Numbered from the stretch's first letter, positions 50,268-63,051 are shown. The stretch is 64,000 nt of DNA from Rhynchosporium graminicola (GCA_900074885.1 FJUW01000021.1:124001-188000); one strand, 5' to 3'. Notes: generated by a model from the letters alone, not told the origin. Numbers and translations are program-made.

Positions 50268-52002
50268 TTATGCTTGTAAAGTGTCTCTAGCAAAAGTCTG
50301 AATCTCGAAGCTTTTGTTCGTCTTTCGAAGTGGATTCTCCTCGATCATGCCTGTGATGTAATTATCGACCTTATCTCTAACATTTGTGTTTTCGATTACC
50401 ATAGCAGAAGTGGAGTCGCGCCAGTCTAAAAAAGTAAAGCCTTTAAAGAAACGGCCTTCTTTGTTGAAGATTTCTATGTCAGTTACCTTTCCGGTAACAG
50501 GATCTGAGCATCGAGATGCAAAGGAGAACAAGGTACTTCCAGGACCAAACTTCCCTCTCAGCAATTCAAGGCCATCTGCCCACTTTGCATCTAAGAGAAG
50601 CAAATCACAGCTTAAGAACTTGACGGGGCTTCCGGTACATGCGTCCATGACCTTCGCTAGTTCTTCGAGCGAGAGAGCGGTACTGCGTAGCCTCAATATT
50701 TTGAGATTTGGCCTTGGTCGGTTTGCGACTAGAGGGGCGAGACGAAGGTACGACAAAAATGCCCCCAGGTGATGTCTTCAGGATCCAAACTTATGGTCTG
50801 TAGATTCGGTGAGTCCAATATTGTAGAGGCGAGCCTTTGGATGAATGGAAACGATTCCGTTAGGGCACTATATGTGCTGTATTTCCAGCTGAAAGGGGAG
50901 AAAACAAATGTTTTCAGCTTCTGTAATACATTCCTGAGATCCTCCAGATCCTGCTCACTGTATTTCTTTGGCATCACGCTGCGGATGTCAAGCTTGGCGA
51001 GCGCAATGCCCGCTTTGTGGAAAGCTACAAGTAGCTTGAATAAGAGATCGATAGGAGGATAGCCGCAATCGCGTGCAAAAGTCTCAAGAGGATCCATTGG
51101 GCGGACGATATCTTTCAATATAGTTTCGGGGCTGGTTAAGCAACGATAAATATCTTCTGACTTACCTCCGATAGTGTAACAAGAATCCGTGTTGGCAACC
51201 TTCAAACTTGTCGCCGAAGGCATTCTGGCCATCGCAACTGCAATCCGTTCGCAGAACGACTTGTTATCCCGCCACTCCCATTGCGAGCTTTCCCTCTTTG
51301 GTATTCCTCGTACCCTCTTCTCAAAATAGTTTGGTAATCGCATTCGTCCTCGCGAAGAAGATGCTGATCCGAAAGCATCTGTTGCCAATTACTTAGCATA
51401 GTACTGGCTTTCAAGAAGTAATTCCGTCTTTCAAAAATTTCTTCTGCCTCTTCTGGGGATAGCCGTCGACCTTTCTCTCGCGCAGACCTGACATCATGCC
51501 CCATAGCTTTTATCAGATAGCTCAACCTATTCACGTGATATCTTGCAAACACCCTAAAATCAGCGCTCCGTTCGCGGCTGTAGGGTCTGTGTATAATGAT
51601 GACACCCATCACTCCTTTTCGTATTTCTTCGTTTTGAGATATTTTTTCGAAGCGCTCAATTGAGACAGGGTCGGCGAAATCGAGTGTGAAGATTGGTACG
51701 AGGAGGCGATAGCTAATATCGCGCAGTTTTCTGCATATGCCACGAACCTTCCGGATTTCAGCCATACCTTGGGTGTATTCTGGAAAATAGAGGCTTGTCT
51801 CAATATGAGGTCTCAACCCCAAGATTTGGGCACATATCATGATCAGTAGCTCGTTGGGCAAGTCTAGAAATGGACCATGGTTTGGCATTGCACTCTGCAG
51901 AAGATCGGGATCTTTGGCGACGTTGGAAGGCTTCTCGAGCTCTGCAGAGTGTCTTCCATGGTCTGAGCGAGCGCTGATATGGTGCTTCTCAGGTGACGAC
52001 AT
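50268..52002 (-). pseudogene. F-box-type protein, frame broken twice
   Basis: Minus-strand gene from ATG 52002. An F-box-like motif, FLDLPNELLIMICAQILGL, is near residue 45, followed by KVRGICRKLRDISYRLL, as in many ascomycete F-box proteins that recruit substrates to SCF ligases. The continuation is in three frames. The first runs to about GYEEYQRG. The next carries NKSFCERIAVAMARMPSATS and runs to DPEDITWG. The third carries YLRLAPLVANRPRPNLKILRL to the stop at 50268. Both switches are minus-one and coincide with G-runs on the coding strand (51292-51294 and 50762-50766). Adding one G at each would restore a single frame of about 578 codons. This is either a recent pseudogene or homopolymer sequencing error; no intron fits. 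Confidence 0.75.
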
Positions 52003-53586
52003 GTTCGAACGGTATGCTGCCTGCAGCTATATAATGATAATCTGGCCGGTGCAAAGTGAGCAGAGTATGCCTCCGAAAGGCTTAGTTGTTTGAGATTCAA
52101 GAAAGGAATATAGGTGGTCTAGATATTCAATGATTGAAAAAATAGAAAGAGAAAAAAGGAAGTCGTGTGGAAGAGTTCACTAGAAACATTAAATATAAAT
52201 TGCTTGTGGGCAAACCCTAAACTAAGTCAATTCTGGCGCCAACCTCGCGACGGTACCACGGTAAGAAAAGGCACGCTAGCCAAAGGAGAATTCTACATGT
52301 TACATCCGACGTGCGACCTTCACAGTTCTCAGTGGAACGGACTGGTGGTTCACATCGATTCTAGAGATGTTTGGGAAAGGTAGGGTGAAAACCTGCCGCA
52401 AGAAATGGTACCAACAAAAGTGTCAAGCCACAGTCGGACAGTCAAAATCACTGTTCCAAGCTAGCCAAGTTTAAATTTCTTGGTGGGGAGCCGTGCACTA
52501 CGGGCTAAATCCATTGAAATCTTAGTACGCTGACGTTGTCATCACAATACTCAGACTATGGGTGTCATAATCCAGCTTCATTAGTTCTACAATGGACCTC
52601 CCATGGTGTCGAAATATGCACCCCGGACATTCGCTTCAAGATAAGCGAGGAAATAAATCCGCTAGGAAGCCGATCGATAATAGCTTCTTGAGAACGCATA
52701 CAAGAATGGAAGATTCTCTTACTTTAAACAGAGAGGACTCATAAGAGCTGGTCTCTCTTTGGTCGACGACGCCCAAGCCTCAATGGGATATGTGAGCCAC
52801 CTGAACCCAGCTTGCTATGTCCTTCTATTCGACATCATGTCATCATCACACCCCAGATATGATAAATCCCAGATTTCATTGGATACTATCTCTCTTGGCA
52901 TCTAAATATCTAGGCTCCGTTCCAGTCACCGTCCGGTTGGCACAAAAGAAGTATTGTATCCTCGATAAAGATTTGGCTATAGTCGTTTGTAGCTGCCGGC
53001 TGAGCTATTTTATCTCCACCAAAACAAGAAGTTAAGTATCTAATAAATCTTGCAATACACCCGCGTCTTTAGAGTTTAATTTTGGAAAATTATATCAATT
53101 TATCTCCTAAGATTGACGTATAACCTTGACTCTCACCACCAAACTTGAGATGACACAGCCTCGTGGGCAAAGAAATACATTGCCGAGTTGGCATCGCATT
53201 TACTGAGTAGAGCTTCCGAGGTGACATAATGAGAATGTTCACAATTCTTCACGCTTTTTGAGCAACCATGCATCGAAGGACAATCCAACAAGAGGTCAGC
53301 CAGAAAGATGCGTTGTCCATTTTCTTCGTCATAAATAGATCATCTTTCCCCAAACGTAGCGATTTAACGGTCTGATGAGGAGATGCATTGATTGGTCCTT
53401 TCATACAAAGCTATTGGTACAGAACACCCCTCTAGCTTACACCACATTCGCGCGCCAATCAGAACATAAAATCATCGCACAACTAGCCAGGATATCCGTA
53501 ATACAACCCAAAGTACTCCGATCTATAGCTCCCATCCTAATATTGGTCCCCCAAACTCCAGTTCCTCCGGTGAATAGATCCCGCGA
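52003..53586. other. Spacer, no supported gene
   Basis: Includes the F-box gene promoter. Frames at 52165-52383, 52817-53035 and 53375-53590 have no motif. Confidence 0.45.
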
Positions 53587-55778
53587 CTAAACCTTTGGCG
53601 CAATTGTCAAAACCACCCATTTTACAATACCTTCCTGGTCCTTCAATGGAGTCCAATGTGTGACATATCGCTCTTCCACTCTCCTTATTCCCTCCTTCTC
53701 TCCTCCAAACCATCCCCCTCCTTTCCGCTCTTCGAGCCCCGTCAACAGTCCAGTCTCCACACTGACAGCTTGCCCCATTTTTAAAGAATCGCGAATAGTC
53801 TGCTTAAAGGCCTTGCTGACAGACTGAGAACTCGAAGTCGAGAACTCGGAAAACACTTTGAAAATGTCCTTGTTGTAGATATGCGCGATGCCGCCATTTG
53901 GAAGATTAAGACACAACATGTCAATCACACCAGGTGAGTAATATTGCACAGTGAGTATCTGCGTCGTCATATTCCAGGACATCACAAGATACTGAAAACG
54001 TGTGAGCGGGAAACTAGAAGCGAAGGAAGTATACACACCTTGGAATATGCAGTGTAGAAAGCCTCGACCTGATTTTTGAAGCTGAGCTTCCCAGCGCGAG
54101 TAATGAATTCGCTTTCCATTCCAGCCTCATCGCGTACTTTCATCTTGCTCGCAATAGGAAGTCCAGAAGCGTTGTGTTTTTTCCAGCTCTTGAAAAATGA
54201 ACTTTGTGGTCTTGAGCCCCTGTTGTTACCGTCGCGGCTTCGAACACTTGGAGTTCTTGGTTTTCCAGGCTTAGCTTCGTCGAGTCTGTCAAGCTCGTCG
54301 TCGTTAGTACTCAGCACTCGTAGAATGTCATTACAAGTATGTATAGTAGTGCTGCAATTGATTTGACCTCCGAGAAAAAAGCATACTTCGCCTCTCTCGT
54401 TGAGCAGTGGCGCGACGTATAGCAGATTCCAGAAAGGATCTCCATTTTTTCGATAGTTGAGCAGTAACTCGACAGTCTCCTCAGATTCACCAATTGAAGT
54501 TTTAAGTCGTCTGATTGCGTTCTTGTCTGTCATTTCGCCCTGAAGAAACCGACAATTTCTCGGTATGATATCTTTTCGTGAGTATCCTGTCACTGCGACA
54601 AAACCATCCGAGGCAAATAATATGGGATTGTCGGCGATGCTCGGATCTGTGAGACAGAAGCAGTCGCCCAAACCCTGAAATTTATCTCTTTGATCTGCCA
54701 ATGCTAGTGAAGCTTGGGCAGTTATTTGGTGCTTGACAAATGTTGGGTATATGTCGTTGGCGAGCAGTTTCTCGACGTGGAGTTGGGCCCCATCGAATAT
54801 TGCTTCGAGAGCGGGCAGCGTGAGGTTTGTTGCCTGCTTGATATCTGCCGAAACGTGCTTCATATGAGATTGCGATATATTTATTTGTCGTGGAGCGTCT
54901 GCAGACGTATAAGTGGAATGTATAGATCCGAGCACTTGAGTTACTTCATCTAGTAGACGGTTGTATCTGTCAACCTATTGAAACAATTCAGTACAGTTAC
55001 CACAACAATCGCGATGTACTTCGCCATTGCGTGTAACAATCTAATTTATTGATGAATGCAGATAGTGGGTACCTTTTGCAGAAACTCAATATTTTCACCA
55101 CAGGCCCGACTCTGGCAAAATCGCAAGAACCTGTGTCCAGTTGTCGGATTGTGCAAGACAAAATTGAAAACCTCCGGGCTGAAAAAGTCCAACACATTCG
55201 CAGTCCCAGATCCACTCGAACTGTTACCGGAAACACTCTCCCTTGGGGCTCTCGGATTTCCATGGTCTTCGCCTCGAGTTCCAGCACGGTGATCTTCTGG
55301 AAGCTCTGATCGGATATCTGATACTTCATGCTCCCGTAAAACGGACAGAGGAGAATGTGGCGCGGTTCTGCTTATGCTGTCGCGGGGAGACTGGGATAGG
55401 GAATAACTGCTTTTAATGACTTGATCAATCGATTCGGAATCATCTGGCACTGTAGAATTAACCATGGCGAGAGGGAATTCAGAGCCGTTGCGATAGGCAA
55501 GGCAAATAGTTGAAGGTCGAGAGAGGAGGGACATATCCCAAGTTAATCCCCATGATTGAACACCAATTCCTTGAGATCCACCATCAATATCTTGGAGGAG
55601 AGCCTGGGGTGGGGTATCGATAAATGAGACTATTTGACAGGAATTTTCCTTTTGCGGAGAAGTGCCACCGGCGGGTCAAGTCTAATACCGAGTAGTCACT
55701 TCCCTTCCTGCTAGCTCCGGACTCACTTACACTTTTTGGACGTGGAACAGCTATTAACCCGGAGAAACATATGGACAT
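53587..55778 (-). CDS. RGS-LOV blue-light photoreceptor (BcLOV4-like)
   Basis: Combines a regulator-of-G-protein-signalling domain with a flavin-binding LOV domain. Four exons (55778-55731, 55648-55073, 54974-54039, 53991-53587) give 654 residues, all joins in phase. RGS: SPEVFNFVLHNPTTGHRFLR and ENIEFLQKVDRYNRLL continuing to IYPTFVKHQI, roughly 170-292. LOV: NPILFASDGFVAVTGYS, then NCRFLQG with the adduct-forming Cys349, LNYRKNGDPFWNLLYVAP, and the conserved C-terminal beta strand CFFLGGQINC, about 312-415. A basic aromatic patch, SSFFKSWKKHN, follows in the linker, and then a C-terminal domain of unknown function. Fungal RGS-LOV proteins are known to bind membranes in light. The first exon (16 codons) is the least certain join. 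Confidence 0.88.
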
Positions 55779-57833
55779 GGGTGACAAGGGAAGCTGTCTC
55801 TAGTTTCTGCGGAGCACCCATCGGAAGATATCTCTCCTCGAACTATCCACGTGGATCAAATCGTCCGTCTCCCAGAGACTGTGTCAAAGGAATTGGATTC
55901 TCTAGATGCAATTTAGTATTGTGACGGTATTCCAAGCCCAAGGGGCCCAGCAGTCAGGAACCGCTGTCACATCACGTCACGAGCTAGTGATAACTCAGAA
56001 CCAACTGGGATATCAGGAACCACGGGTCAAATCACATATCCCCGTACATTAGGGCATCCTTTAACCCTATCCTAAATTGGCGGTCATTAAGCACAAGCAT
56101 CGGGACCTAGTCACTAGTCAAGGTCGAGCTTCAAGATGAGTTTCTGAACTTGGTACACTTTCATCTCAAGCTGCTAGAGGAAGACGAATTTCGTGAAAGT
56201 CCTCATCTAGAGCTCGTACGGCTTTCTATCGTCGAATTGTAAGTGGGAAATCGAAATTTGACGGAATGGGCTGTCTGCAACCTCGGGACCTCGGGACTTT
56301 TCAGGGATTTGTACAGTAGCTTGGCAGGACTGAACCATGCGCACCAAGATGCAGGCCAGGGTCTTAATCCCTGTAATGACTAGTGACTCAAGATCTAGAT
56401 CTGATCGTTAGCTTCGGGTAGGTTTATGACCAGTCAGTTATCGGTGCTCTTGATCATTCTTGACCATCTAAGACTTCTTATTTCACCACTACCTATATTA
56501 CTCGTGTTAGCTATGTACAGTTGTCACTATACCGATAATCATTACATGTGCGACATATAATTAGCTGAAAAAGCGCCAAAATATGATATTGGTCAGCACT
56601 TGTCCCCTGAGCTGGCTTGCGACCCAAGTCATATTTTGATGAAAGCTTCAATTCTGCTCACGGTTATAGATGGGTCTTCTAAACTGAAAGTTGGATGAAG
56701 ACCATCTTCGCCATACAATCATCAATTATCTCGAAATCATCTCTTTGCTTTGCTTCGAGGTTAATAACGTTCCCCCTGTTCATCTATACTCAGGCGAAGC
56801 AAGATAACGTCGCGACAAGGTTAGCGTCATGGCCAACTTATTGCATTTGCTTCGACGAATTATTGAAGTATATGAAGGTTAGATATTACTATATTAGGTA
56901 ACTAGTAAGTTGGAGTATTATTAGTATAGAGTCCTTAAGTAGTATTGATATGATAGTAGATATTCCGATAAAACCTCTAGCGAACATAACCTTTAATGGG
57001 TCGAAAGGGGTTGTCGGTGGGTCTTGTCTTTCGTTGTAAGGTAGCAAAGTTATTGTTCCAATCAGTAGTTTACATTTCTAGAAATGCCTCCATGAGTTTC
57101 CCGAAGTTAAGCCAGAGGATAAGGCTGGACGAGACCTACTGACAACCCCTTTTTGTGTACAAAGGATTTCCTAGGATAGGAATAGCTAGTGCTGTAGGCG
57201 GTAGTTTTTAAGATTTCTGTAGTATAATGTAAGAGGGCTATTATTATTGAGGAAGTCTTAGGCTATAGTACTACGCCAGAATAGAGCTCCAGAGGGGAGG
57301 TCAGCTTGAATATAGATTCCTTTAATACCTGAAGTACCGAAAGGGAGGTTTATATCAAGTTATAACGTACCTAGAGGGTGGAACTTCTAGTACCAATCAA
57401 AAGTTCTACGAGTACTACTAGGAAGATTCTACGACCCTGGAGATCTAGACATCTCTCGTACATCTTGTAATTAACTATATATATATCTATACAGCTACTC
57501 CATATATAAGTTTGAGTCTCCATCGGATCTAAAACGAAAAACGTTCCATACTGCCTAAGGTAATGATACTGCCATTCTTTCCTGAACTCGTTTCGTCGAA
57601 TGTAAGTGACCACATCCTGAATTTTGTTTAAGGGAGAAGAACAGGAAATTTCACCAGCTAGCAAGAACTCTGGTATCAAAGTGCTTCTAGATAGTTTATC
57701 ACAACCTACATATTTGCACTTGTAGTACAGGACATAAAATGCTTCATGTGCATGCACTGTAAGCTTAACCCAAAAATCTCACATCCCCATTCATGTGCAA
57801 TGCGCCTGTTGCTCGCAATTACGGCCAGCTTCT
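55779..57833. other. AT-rich spacer with one inverted repeat
   Basis: Promoter of the RGS-LOV gene at left; the inverted repeat at 57004-57154 is listed separately. A frame at 57371-57757 on the minus strand (129 codons) has no ATG at its head and no motif I know. It may be a downstream piece of the truncated gene at 57834-58289. Confidence 0.4.
57004..57154. repeat. Inverted repeat of about 24 bp, 105-bp loop
   Basis: AAAGGGGTTGTCGGTGGGTC at 57004 on is matched by the complement of 57131-57154 (AAAAAGGGGTTGTCAGTAGG and on). Roughly 20 of 24 positions pair, and mismatches are mostly transitions. The right arm ends in a T-run. It could be the shell of a tiny MITE or a hairpin; no target duplication was recognised. 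Confidence 0.6.
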
Positions 57834-58289
57834 TTAAGTACTATTGAAGGAGGGACTTCTCCCTCTGAAAATCAAGATACCTTGTGTGTCGTAGAGCTCT
57901 CTAGAATACGATGCAGTGACGTCACAATATCTCCACAAAAGAGAAACATTACAATAGCCCATGATTGCAAGGCTGAGCTCCAATGGTAGCCTCCCTATCC
58001 CTTTCAGAAGATCCAGTATCTCAACCTCCGCGACCCTCATTCCTGAGCGTTTCGTCAAGTGTGGAAAAGACCAGGATGCTCTGGTTATAGCAAGCTTCAC
58101 AAGCTTCTTGAACGGCAGAGTAGGCAACCTGGAACTTGCTAATTTGAAACAATCTATGTGAAAGATGAGTGTCTTTGGTGGTTTCTGACAGCTTGAGCAA
58201 GTTGGGTAGCGACACAACCGCTTATATTCCTCGCCTTCGATCGTTATATATTGGAGTCTGGATCCAAGAGGATGAAATGTGAAAGACAT
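57834..58289 (-). pseudogene. Truncated unknown protein, N-terminal part
   Basis: ATG at 58289, 151 codons. It contains LQYITIEGEEYKRLCRYPTCSSCQ, a Cys-x4-Cys-x2-Cys knuckle-like motif, then IFHIDCFKL and LPLELSLAIMGYCNVSLLWRY. The last part resembles the F-box-like LPLEI pattern in large unnamed families of leotiomycete proteins. Such proteins are usually several times longer, and I found no continuation in frame downstream, so this looks truncated. Recognition is by general pattern only; function unknown. Confidence 0.5.
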
Positions 58290-59188
58290 CGAGATGTTTC
58301 TTGATTGTGCAAGAAATTTGATCTCTGAAGCTAACTAACTATATTAGGTGCCTCTGTAGCATACCGCCGGCGGCCCTCTCTCCCGTTACCATGCAATGCT
58401 GACAACAAATACACCGTGCTTTATTGAGCCGTACGTGATGTGACATGTGTGAGCGGCTCAAAGGGTGGCTCAGCCAATCGTTCGTGGTAAGAATGTTAGC
58501 CGATGGTGAGTTTGATGTGAAGGAACGCTTAATGTGGAAAACAGGTTCTGGAAATAGGGGTTGTAAGCTGTTTTTCATAACCAGGCTTGTGAAATCCTTG
58601 ATCCAAGCCGCGGCCAATGCCTTCAAGAACGAGCCTTTGGAGTAATTATAGGGCTGACCCTTGGGCCACCCTTGGACGAGCCTGAAGAGGACGAATATCT
58701 GAATAGTACTTTGAAGTCTGAAATTAATTGCAAAGCCGATGATACTCCAAGCCTTGCAAACGTGGGTAGCAAAATCGTACTCGCATTGACCCGAAGTGAG
58801 ACTACCCTCGCCTCGTGACTTTTGCACGTGACACTCATTGCTCCTGCTTTCTCTTGTTGCCTTCACTGACTACATATCAGCACGAGTCTGAGAACGCTAG
58901 CTTGATATCAAGACTGAATCTAATCCTACTGACAAAATTTGAGCACAACCACGGTGGACCATTTCCATGTCTAATCTGTCTAATACAATATACACTTGTA
59001 AAATGAAGGTAACGGGCAATGACACAGTGAAATCGATCGGTCGACGGGATTTCTTGCATGAACATCTACTGGCTAGCTATATATATAAATTATCTTATGC
59101 AAATTATCGGTCTTCGAGCTTTGAGTAGGCTTTGGATAACAAAAAACTCAAACAAGCTGACGCCTACGCCTGAGCTCCACTCTCCAAC
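58290..59188. other. Spacer, no supported gene
   Basis: A 175-codon minus-strand frame at 58339-58866 has biased but motif-free sequence and does not look conserved. Nothing else recognised. Confidence 0.4.
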
Positions 59189-60664
59189 TCACAACTTACT
59201 CTTCTCATGTCTAACTCCTCTATGCGGAATGACCCTCAACTCTTCCCGCCAAGGTACATTTCCCGGCATACCGCTTCTCATATCGCTTTTCATCTCCGGC
59301 TCTCTCTTCTCCATCCACGCCTCGATTCCCTCCTTCTTATCTTCCTTCGCGTACAACTCCCACATAAGCTCCGAGTCAAGAAGATGAGCACCTTCCGCGC
59401 TGTTGGGCCCGCGGTACATCATCATCCGCATGAGATAAGTACTTACTGTTGATGTTTGGCGGGCGATTTGGCTAGCGAGAGTAAGTGCGCGAGGAAGAAC
59501 AGAGGATGGCTTCGGCAGGAGCTCATGAAAAAGGTGTCCGAAATGGGGTGATGAGGTGGCAAGGACGGAGCCTGTTGTTGCAAGGTACAGCACTTTTGAA
59601 TGTCCGATTAAACGAGGCAGGAAGAAAGAAGATGCAGCTTCCATCACGACCCCGCGTTGGGAAAAGACGAAACCTATCTTTGCATCGGTCCAAGCAAGGC
59701 GGATCGTCATCGGCAGAGTCATGGTAATTCCAATCTGAGAATTTGTTAGTTCGGATGATCTGAAGTGGAGAGTGATAGGGTGTGATAGAACATACGCCAA
59801 TTGCTGAGCCTTGAATTGCTGCTATTGTTGGCTTCCTGCAGCGGTGGATGGCGAGAGCTACTCTTCCTCCTCTTCAAAGGGGTGTCAGCCATAACCCTAG
59901 TAAGAATAAATTTCAAGAAGGATTTCGCAAAGCGATGTGATGTCCATGAAGCGAGGCTACTCAAACTCGTCTCGGGCAAAGTGATTTGGGATTCTGATGC
60001 AAAATCATCATTTCAGATCTTCAAGATCAAAAGTATGTTAAGTAGTGACTTTGAAGGATAAGGACGACTTCGGGTTGCGAATATCCTGCGACATTTTTGA
60101 CTTTATTCTTAAATTACGACCTTCAAATATACCTGGAAATTTCTCGTTCACAGGATGCAAATTCTCCCAAGCACAAATGCAGTGCAAATCCACAATTTCA
60201 GTGCCATGACTTTCTGCAAACTGTTGAGGAGTATCGAATCTTAGTTTAGAGTCTCAAAGCAAGCAAGTAAGATCATTTCTTATCACTTACCCATCTCCAT
60301 GTTCCTTCCCACCAATACCCTCTGTTCTCTCAAGCCCAATCTCCAAATCTGCTCCCGCACAGAAGTTTTTTCCCTCCGGATCCCCCGTGACCACAATGAC
60401 TTTCACCCTACAATGAACTTCACCCTACAATGACCTTCACCCTATCATCACGATCGGAGACATCAAAAGCTCGCATCATATCGTTTTCTGTGACGGCTGT
60501 GAATGCATTAATCTTTGCGGCCGCGAGATGGAGAGAATTAAAATAGGCGTTACGGTTGGAGAAGAAGCTGGGTGGTGAGATAATCTGATGTCGGAGAAAT
60601 TAAGGGGGGAAGAAGGGGAAGAGTATGTCGGAGGGGGCTCTTCGCGTGTATTTAGGGATGCCAT
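59189..60664 (-). pseudogene. Enoyl-CoA hydratase/isomerase, disabled
   Basis: Crotonase-fold gene from ATG 60664. The N-terminal part FSDIRLSHHPASSPT, then NAFTAVTENDMMRAFDV, the oxyanion-hole motif NFCAGADLEIG, AIHRCRKPTIAAIQGSAIG, and GITMTLPMTIRLAW with AKIGFVFSQRGVVMEAASSF are all present. Introns: 59872-60290 (419 nt, unusually long) and 59735-59795. A minus-one shift near 60509-60514 (between SRPQRL and NAFTAV) and a 17-bp triplication at 60394-60444 (plus 34 nt) put the intervening segment out of frame. The shifts add to plus 33, so the downstream frame equals the starting frame. However, a stop at 60476-60478 cuts translation. The active-site Glu position EAASSF is retained. Confidence 0.8.
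60394..60444. repeat. 17-bp tandem triplication inside the hydratase gene
   Basis: Three units, CAATGACTTTCACCCTA, CAATGAACTTCACCCTA and CAATGACCTTCACCCTA, differ from each other at one or two positions. The ancestral gene needs only one unit, which encodes DRVKVIV. Two extra units add 34 nt and shift the frame. Confidence 0.9.
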
Positions 60665-63051
60665 TGAGCCGGGCGAGGATTAGTGATTAGTAAATATAGA
60701 AGTTCTTTGAAGGCTAGTGATAATATGTTATTACCGAGTCTGCGCTGATATCCCGGCGTTTCAAATGGATTTTGATGGACGAAGTGTCGCGTTGTTTACT
60801 AGTCTCGGCGCTCGGCAAATATCTACCCCGCTTTAGATAGCCGAGATATTAACCACCCACTTTTTGACTCGCTTGTTTTGTTTACTCTGGCATTTCTTTG
60901 ACTAAACGCTTTGCATGTCTGACATGATGCATGAAATTACTGAAATGCTGACTGTTCCTACTTTAAAATCGCTACCTCGTCGGTCAACGTCTTGCGAACT
61001 TGTTCAAATCGGCCGAAAAATTATATTAGAACGAAACTTATCTTGCTTTCAAGAAAGTTTAGAAATAAAGAATGCTCTTGCCCGGAGACGGCGCAAAGTA
61101 AAACATTTGACGGCACGAATACCAGAGGGATATTGTAGGGAAACGTGTTTGAGATATGCGGGAACATAAACGATCAGTCGATTAATTCAAATATTTGATT
61201 AGGACGAGCAAATACCGAGCCATCTTATGCGTGAAGTATTTTTTTAGGAAATTTCTTTTGCATAGCTCTAAAAACATCGGAGATTCAGGAATATTCTAGA
61301 TTCAACATAATGAAGGGCCTACCAGAGGTGTATATCATTTGTCGTTTCTTCAATCTCGACGAAAATCTCATGGGCTTGCGTAGTCATGTTGACCCTAAGA
61401 GGGTCGATGAGGAAGGGGAACCGGATTTTTAGTTCGGAATTCTAGTCTTTCATACCAGGAGGGCGTCCTAATAGTTGACTCATATCATACATGTCGTAGT
61501 ATGAGTGAGAATCAAGCCACTGCGAACGATGTTCTACCCTCTGCCCAAGTCGCTTAAATTATGAAACTCTAACAAATCAACCTTCTTTCAGCAGAGGATA
61601 TACTCGCGAGATATCAATTAATGCCTGGAATCTTGTGAATCTAATTTTTTGGTTCAAAGTGTCGGATCTTTATAACCTCAATATGAGACGAGAATCTTAC
61701 GTCCCTCAAAGTCTTCATATGAATATCTAATGTATTTAGGAGGTTTCATTTAGCAGATATCTAATTATTCGCCGATCAAAGACTAAATAATAATAAATCC
61801 TTAGCTCAATTGAGCGAGCCATATTCATGTTGCTGAATATAAATAATATTACTTGAATATAGTATTTTGAAACCCCTTCAAAATATATTTATTTATAGTA
61901 GTGAAACGTGATAAGAAAACCTGCTTTTTTTCGATTTATATATGCTGCAAGATACAAGAGAACTTGTAATATGGCCTGCTTTTGTAAAAGAAAGTTCTAA
62001 GAACTAAGTAGGATAAAAATTAAACAAAGGAAAGGCTTTTCAAGTTTGTTTGTATTTCATTAACGATTGAAATGTGGCCAAGCAGGAAGATTTTGATAGA
62101 AGAATTGAATAATTAAACTTACTTTAAGAAAGACCCGTGTAGAAACGAATAGAGTCGGTACATTACCGCTCTTTTCGAGACTAGCTAGTGAGAACAGACA
62201 TGCTTGAGAACTGTGATTTCTCATTTATGTCAATCCGATGGTTTTGACGCTCAGAAATTTTTTCTAATGCGTCCATTGAACACAGTGTTGCTGGTTCGGG
62301 TTTGCCATAAAGGCTCTGGTCCTGTGGAAGTTAGTGAAATCGCTAGATGATGGTTGAAAAATGAAGTGAAAGAATAGACTGCTTGGCCACAAGAGAATAT
62401 TCATCCAAGAACTCAGTACTTGGTTATCTATACCACCTTAATTAAACTGAATTTTTTTTGGCGAAGTAGTTATATTCGAAATTAGCATCCAAACTTTCTC
62501 CATCAAATACCAGATTCATGGAATGAACATCAAAGATTGAAGTCCTTGAGTAATTTTCTAAATTTGCAGATTACTTCGAGCGCGGAAGCTCAATTTCAGC
62601 AATGTTCTGCATGTATCGCCAAAAGGTTTCGATTGATCGGAACTAAAGCTCAGTAAATGTTCATTCCCAATCACTACTCAGCAGTTCCTGGCCCAAAGGA
62701 ACAACACGCGATGGAAGTCCACCCAAACAAAGCGCTCATGACCTAAGCGAGGCTCGGACTTTAAAACAACCTTGAAAACCCGAGCAAAAAAGAAACCCCG
62801 ACCTTAATACGACGACGTCACACCACGTTTAGCTATTTCTCAATCAGCCTCAAGCTCGGCTTGATATCGGTCTTTACGATAACCCGAATATGTATGACTC
62901 TGGGCAGGTATCACTTCACCTCGTGCCACAAAGTGCGATGAAATTGTGAGTTGCGCCAAGTACAAATAGTGCATGTCATCCTGCTGTGGTCATCACTGAA
63001 TCATCAAAACAATTCCCACGACCGAAGAATACAAACCAGTACTCTATCTCA
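60665..63051. other. AT-rich spacer of 2.4 kb
   Basis: Very AT-rich between 61190 and 62500. A frame at 60915-61169 (84 codons) starts with ATG but has no recognisable motif. No repeat or RNA gene recognised. The right end holds the promoter of the FAD monooxygenase. Confidence 0.45.

Noticed and set aside
57085..57140. GAAGTTAAGCC motif suggesting a 5S rRNA gene
   Set aside because: Flanking sequence does not match fungal 5S rRNA termini or internal control boxes; only the short motif agrees.
57371..57757. 129-codon minus-strand frame as a gene of its own
   Set aside because: It has no ATG at its head and no motif; at most a fragment of the adjacent truncated gene.
58339..58866. 175-codon minus-strand frame
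   Set aside because: Length alone is notable, but there is no motif, no conserved pattern and no plausible neighbours.
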